Part shown: in pieces, positions 6,556 to 8,372 of the stretch
How the letters are laid out: the number at the start of each line of letters is the position of its first letter
How positions within the stretch are numbered: position 1 is the stretch's first letter
Assembly (NCBI GenBank): GCA_002502785.1
Contig: DAQG01000090.1
Location: 1 to 8,372, forward strand
Direction: 5' to 3'
Length of the DNA: 8,372 nucleotides
DNA from: Methanothrix harundinacea
Lineage (GTDB): Archaea > Halobacteriota > Methanosarcinia > Methanotrichales > Methanotrichaceae
The notes under the pieces: model-generated
Seen by the model: only the letters and a program-made list of their open reading frames with translations
What the model was told of the DNA's origin: nothing
Database searches by the model: none
Program-made: the position numbers and the translations under genes

Positions 6556-6588
6556 GTTTGGACTCTTCAGACCCCTTGGAGACAGAAG
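6556..6588 (-). other. About 33-nt D-arm tRNA intron (position 23/24 or 22/23)
   Basis: The insert begins after ACTAAT of the D-arm and ends before GCGGCAGG. Removing it pairs G10-C25, C11-G24 and A12-U23, which the unspliced sequence does not give within a normal loop. In the precursor GGACT (6596-6592) pairs with AGTCC (6564-6560), followed by a 3-nt bulge AAT and an intron stem CTTC/GAAG. On the other strand AAAC follows AGTCC, so the motif is a relaxed form rather than a strict BHB. A cut one base earlier on both sides gives the same length but an A12-C23 mismatch, so the junctions are known only to about one base. Confidence 0.72.
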
Positions 6589-6638
6589 ATTAGTCCGCTC
6601 TGCCACCCCGGCTCCGGAGCTTCTAGTTCAAGCTTCTG

Positions 6639-6646
6639 GTTTATAT
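6639..6646 (-). promoter_or_regulatory. TATA box for tRNA-Ser, possibly shared with malic enzyme
   Basis: On the minus strand ATATAAAC is centred about 31 nt before the mature 5' end of the tRNA, which places the start of transcription near 6617. On the + strand the same bases read GTTTATAT and would start transcription near 6670, giving the malic enzyme mRNA a leader of about 50 nt. No other good TATA box lies between the two genes. Confidence 0.6.
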
Positions 6647-6710
6647 CTGTTGGCCCCGGGCTTCGGTTCGCGAGGATAGACTTATGTGGACGGGCGCAGA
6701 ACTTGGCGGC

Positions 6711-6715
6711 GGGAG
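6711..6715 (+). promoter_or_regulatory. SD site that decides the malic enzyme start
   Basis: GGGAG lies 6 nt before the ATG at 6722. The upstream GTG at 6686 has no SD, and the 12 residues it would add do not look like the family. Confidence 0.6.
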
Positions 6716-6721
6716 ATTTGG

Positions 6722-7945
6722 ATGGCCCTTCGAGATGATGCACTGGAGTTCCACCGGAAATCAAGGGGTAAGATCGCCATCAAGAGCAAAGTTCCCTGCA
6801 GCACGCGGGAGGACTTGAGCCTGGCCTACACCCCGGGAGTTGCCGAACCATGCTGCGAGATCGCCAAAGATCCGGGGCTGGTTTACGATTATACATCCAA
6901 GGGGAACCTGGTGGCCGTAGTCACCGACGGATCCGCGGTTTTAGGCCTCGGCGACATAGGGGCCGCGGCATCGATGCCGGTGATGGAGGGAAAGGCGATC
7001 CTATTCAAGGGGTTTGCCGACGTAGACGCCTTCCCGATCTGCATAGATTCAAGGGACCCCTCGGAGATCGTGGAGGTCACAAAGAGGATATCCACAGTCT
7101 TCGGCGGGATCAACCTGGAGGACATCAGCGCGCCTCGCTGCTTCGAGATCGAGGACCGACTGAAGCGAGAGCTCGATATCCCGGTCTTTCACGACGACCA
7201 GCACGGAACCGCCGTGGTGACGGGAGCCGCCATGATCAACGCCCTCAAGATCGCTAAAAAGAGTTTTGAAGACGTCAAGGTCGTCTTCAGCGGGGCCGGA
7301 GCTGCGGGGGTCGCCGTATCCAAGTTTCTGATGAGCTTCAGCGTCCGCGACATCATCCTCTGCGACAGCAAGGGGATAATACACCAGGGACGCTCCGACC
7401 TCAACCCCTCCAAGATGGAGATGGCGAGGATCACAAACCCCCATGGAAAGACCGGATCTCTCGCCGACGCCATGAAGGGGGCGGACGTCTTCATCGGGGT
7501 TTCAGCGCCTGGGATCGTGACCGAGGAGATGGTCAGGTCGATGGCCACTGAGCCGATAGTATTCGCCATGGCAAATCCCGTCCCCGAGATCATGCCTGAC
7601 CTGGCGAAGGAGGCCGGGGCGAGGGTCGTCGCAACAGGACGGTCGGACTTTCCAAACCAGGTGAACAACGTCCTCGGATTCCCCGGCATCTTCAGGGGGG
7701 CCCTCGACGTCAGAGCGAGGGACATAAACGAGGAGATGAAGATGGCGGCGGCGAGAGCAATAGCAGAGCTTGCGGAGCCGATCTCAGAGGACCGGATTAT
7801 CCCATCACCCCTCGACCGGCGGGTGGTGCCGAAGGTCGCCGAGGCGGTGGCGAGGGCCGCCATCGAGTCGGGGGTCGCAAGGCTCAAGGTAGATCCTGCG
7901 GAAGTCGGGCGAAGCGCCGCCGAGAGGATCGGGCTTTCGGGCTAG
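6722..7945 (+). CDS. Malic enzyme, NAD(P)-dependent, short form
   Basis: This 407-residue enzyme oxidatively decarboxylates malate to pyruvate and CO2 with reduction of NAD(P)+, in the cytoplasm. Motifs in order: SLAYTPGVAEPC (33-44, with the active-site Tyr), MEGKAILFKGFADVDAFP (catalytic Lys about 91), CFEIEDRL and FHDDQHGTA (metal-binding acidic residues), SGAGAAGVA (190-198, Rossmann nucleotide loop), DSKGIIHQGR, ANPVPEI and SDFPNQVNNVLGFPGIFRGALD. It lacks the phosphotransacetylase-like C-terminal domain of MaeB-type enzymes. Databases often call it malate dehydrogenase (oxaloacetate-decarboxylating). A GTG at 6686 would add 12 residues, but GGGAG (6711-6715) stands 6 nt before the ATG at 6722, where homologues also begin. 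NAD or NADP preference cannot be read safely. It may feed pyruvate/C4 biosynthesis. Confidence 0.93.
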   Translation: MALRDDALEFHRKSRGKIAIKSKVPCSTREDLSLAYTPGVAEPCCEIAKDPGLVYDYTSKGNLVAVVTDGSAVLGLGDIGAAASMPVMEGKAILFKGFADVDAFPICIDSRDPSEIVEVTKRISTVFGGINLEDISAPRCFEIEDRLKRELDIPVFHDDQHGTAVVTGAAMINALKIAKKSFEDVKVVFSGAGAAGVAVSKFLMSFSVRDIILCDSKGIIHQGRSDLNPSKMEMARITNPHGKTGSLADAMKGADVFIGVSAPGIVTEEMVRSMATEPIVFAMANPVPEIMPDLAKEAGARVVATGRSDFPNQVNNVLGFPGIFRGALDVRARDINEEMKMAAARAIAELAEPISEDRIIPSPLDRRVVPKVAEAVARAAIESGVARLKVDPAEVGRSAAERIGLSG

Positions 7946-7998
7946 CCGGCGGCGAGAGAGAAGCGTAGGCGGCCAAGCTAGAGGGCGAGGCCGAGGAC

Positions 7999-8217
7999 TT
8001 GTGGGATGCGGCGCGGCTGGAGGCGCTGACGGTCTACCTCGGCGAGGTGTCGAAGATCACCGCGAAGGGGCCGAAGACCTATCAATACTATTTTGCATCC
8101 TGGAAGGTGGGGGATAAGGTCGTTAACAAGTACATCGGATCTCCTCGAAAGATGACACGAGAAGCAGCTACGGAGAAGGCCCGGAAGCTGAAGGCAGAGG
8201 CGCTGGGGGTTCGATGA
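7999..8217 (+). CDS. Small protein with a YxYYxxW...KYIG module, start uncertain
   Basis: The frame encodes about 72 residues. Residues from about 21 on (TAKGPKTYQYYFASWKVGDK, then VVNKYIGSP) form a small beta-type module: aromatic strand, Lys/Gly turn and KYIG strand. A basic helix rich in Ala and Lys follows (REAATEKARKLKAEALG). It resembles the short DUF6788-like proteins with a Y-x-Y..W..G.K...KYIG pattern, often seen near recombinases or in accessory DNA, but I hold that family name only loosely. The function is unknown; the basic character would suit nucleic-acid binding. The start is doubtful: TTG 7999 has no good SD, the frame is open back to a TAG at 7966-7968, and GTG 8047 (giving MSKITAKGPK) is an alternative. 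It begins about 50 nt after the malic enzyme stop, so it could ride on that mRNA. Confidence 0.62.
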   Translation: MWDAARLEALTVYLGEVSKITAKGPKTYQYYFASWKVGDKVVNKYIGSPRKMTREAATEKARKLKAEALGVR

Positions 8218-8231
8218 TCTCCTCTTTTGTT
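8218..8231 (+). terminator. Pyrimidine/T-rich stretch after the small gene
   Basis: TCTCCTCTTTTGTT follows the TGA of the small gene directly and includes a run of four T. It is a plausible but weak archaeal terminator. Confidence 0.4.
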
Positions 8232-8244
8232 ATGTGACTCCCAA

Positions 8245-8284
8245 ACAAAGGGTGCAAGACAAAAAGGTCTATGGATCCCTTTGT
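8245..8284. repeat. Inverted repeat with nested stem
   Basis: ACAAAGGG (8245-8252) and CCCTTTGT (8277-8284) are perfect 8-bp arms. Between them AGAC (8257-8260) and GTCT (8267-8270) can form a second stem around AAAAAG. It may be a transcript 3' end structure or a small RNA. Nothing else identifies it. Confidence 0.4.
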
Positions 8285-8308
8285 CCTAATACCTTAAACA
8301 ACTTTCCA

Positions 8309-8354
8309 CCCATCCGCGAATCTTCGATCTGAAAGAGAAGATCGAGGGGATGGG
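8309..8354. repeat. Two-part inverted repeat near the right edge
   Basis: CCCATCC (8309-8315) pairs with GGATGGG (8348-8354), and inside it TCGATCT (8324-8330) pairs with AGATCGA (8339-8345) around an 8-nt loop. The internal loop is lopsided (8 nt against 2). It overlaps a possible start of a next gene, so it could be a leader structure or an operator. Confidence 0.45.
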
Positions 8355-8372
8355 CAGCGTGCCGAATGTGAT
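8350..8372 (+). CDS. Possible start of a further gene, cut by the window edge
   Basis: An ATG at 8350 opens MGSVPNV before the window ends. The same frame is open back to 8290 and reads protein-like (IFDLKEKIEG) without another usual start. A TATA-like CTTAAAC (8293-8299) sits about 54 nt before the ATG. There is too little sequence to name a family. Confidence 0.25.

Larger units (their letters stand above)
6460..6612 (-). tRNA. tRNA-Ser(CGA) with two noncanonical introns
   Basis: The minus strand folds as a class II serine tRNA once two insertions are removed. Arms seen: acceptor GCCGGGG (6612-6606) with CCCCGGC (6470-6464), discriminator G (6463), encoded CCA (6462-6460). U8 G9 are followed by D-arm GCAGAGCGGACTAAT joined to GC. 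Anticodon stem GCAGG/CCTGT (6552-6548, 6540-6536) encloses loop CTCGAGA, giving anticodon CGA at 6545-6543 for UCG. The long variable arm is GTCCC-TTTT-GGGAC, and T-stem TTGGG/CCCAA (6518-6514, 6475-6471) gives loop TTCAAAT after splicing. G73, the long variable arm and CGA all say serine, and G13-A22 in the D-stem is usual for class II tRNAs. Inserts are 6477-6507 and about 6556-6588; the spliced length is 89 nt with CCA. The anticodon loop has no intron. The TATA box at 6639-6646 fits transcription from about 6617. Confidence 0.9.

Noticed and set aside
6686..6721. 12-residue N-terminal extension of malic enzyme from GTG 6686
   Set aside because: The SD at 6711-6715 is placed for ATG 6722, and the extra residues (DGRRTWRREIW) are not family-like.
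6436..6764. Open frames of 64-100 codons on both strands across 6412-6764
   Set aside because: They run through the tRNA-Ser gene and its promoter, lack SDs and have no recognisable motifs.
7189..7887. 232-codon minus-strand open frame inside malic enzyme
   Set aside because: It lies entirely antisense to a well-supported enzyme and its translation shows no family motif.

Overview
The window looks like chromosomal DNA of a methanogenic euryarchaeon. The evidence is a KEOPS Cgi121 subunit, a DUF2150 protein, geranylgeranylglyceryl phosphate (archaeal lipid) synthase, ribosomal protein eL40, archaeal type II methionine aminopeptidase, TATA boxes placed for leaderless mRNAs, and a BHB-type tRNA intron. 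Gene content and protein style suggest the Methanothrix (Methanosaeta) group, but that is inference and not proven by the sequence. No plasmid, phage, CRISPR or transposase is visible.

Layout. Bases 1-421 have no supportable gene. On the + strand follow a COG1340-type coiled-coil protein (422-1282), a UPF0173-type metallo-beta-lactamase-fold hydrolase (1379-2059), and a tight two-gene unit of Cgi121 (2218-2709) and a DUF2150 protein (2719-3324). Converging on these is a minus-strand cluster read from 6372 down to 3359: eL40 (48 residues, 6226-6372), GGGP synthase (5449-6210), an M24 Xaa-Pro-peptidase-like protein (4258-5412) and type II methionine aminopeptidase (3359-4240). The last two are 17 nt apart. 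An internal TATA box sits ahead of the M24 gene. The + strand resumes with an NAD(P)-type malic enzyme (6722-7945) and a small KYIG-motif protein (about 7999-8217). The last 155 bases hold a T-rich terminator-like stretch and two inverted repeats.

The most striking feature is at 6460-6612 on the minus strand: a tRNA-Ser(CGA) gene interrupted twice at noncanonical places. A 31-nt intron lies in the T-loop and has an almost textbook bulge-helix-bulge motif. An insertion of about 33 nt lies in the D-arm. The anticodon loop itself is uninterrupted. Removing both inserts leaves an 89-nt class II tRNA with every arm, a G73 discriminator and an encoded CCA. A tRNA finder that expects a 37/38 intron could easily miss or misread it.

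Functionally the region is mostly housekeeping. It covers tRNA supply and modification (tRNA-Ser, Cgi121), the ribosome (eL40), N-terminal Met removal and proline-peptide turnover (two M24 enzymes), membrane lipid synthesis (GGGP synthase) and C4/C3 carbon metabolism (malic enzyme). Three proteins of unknown role accompany them.
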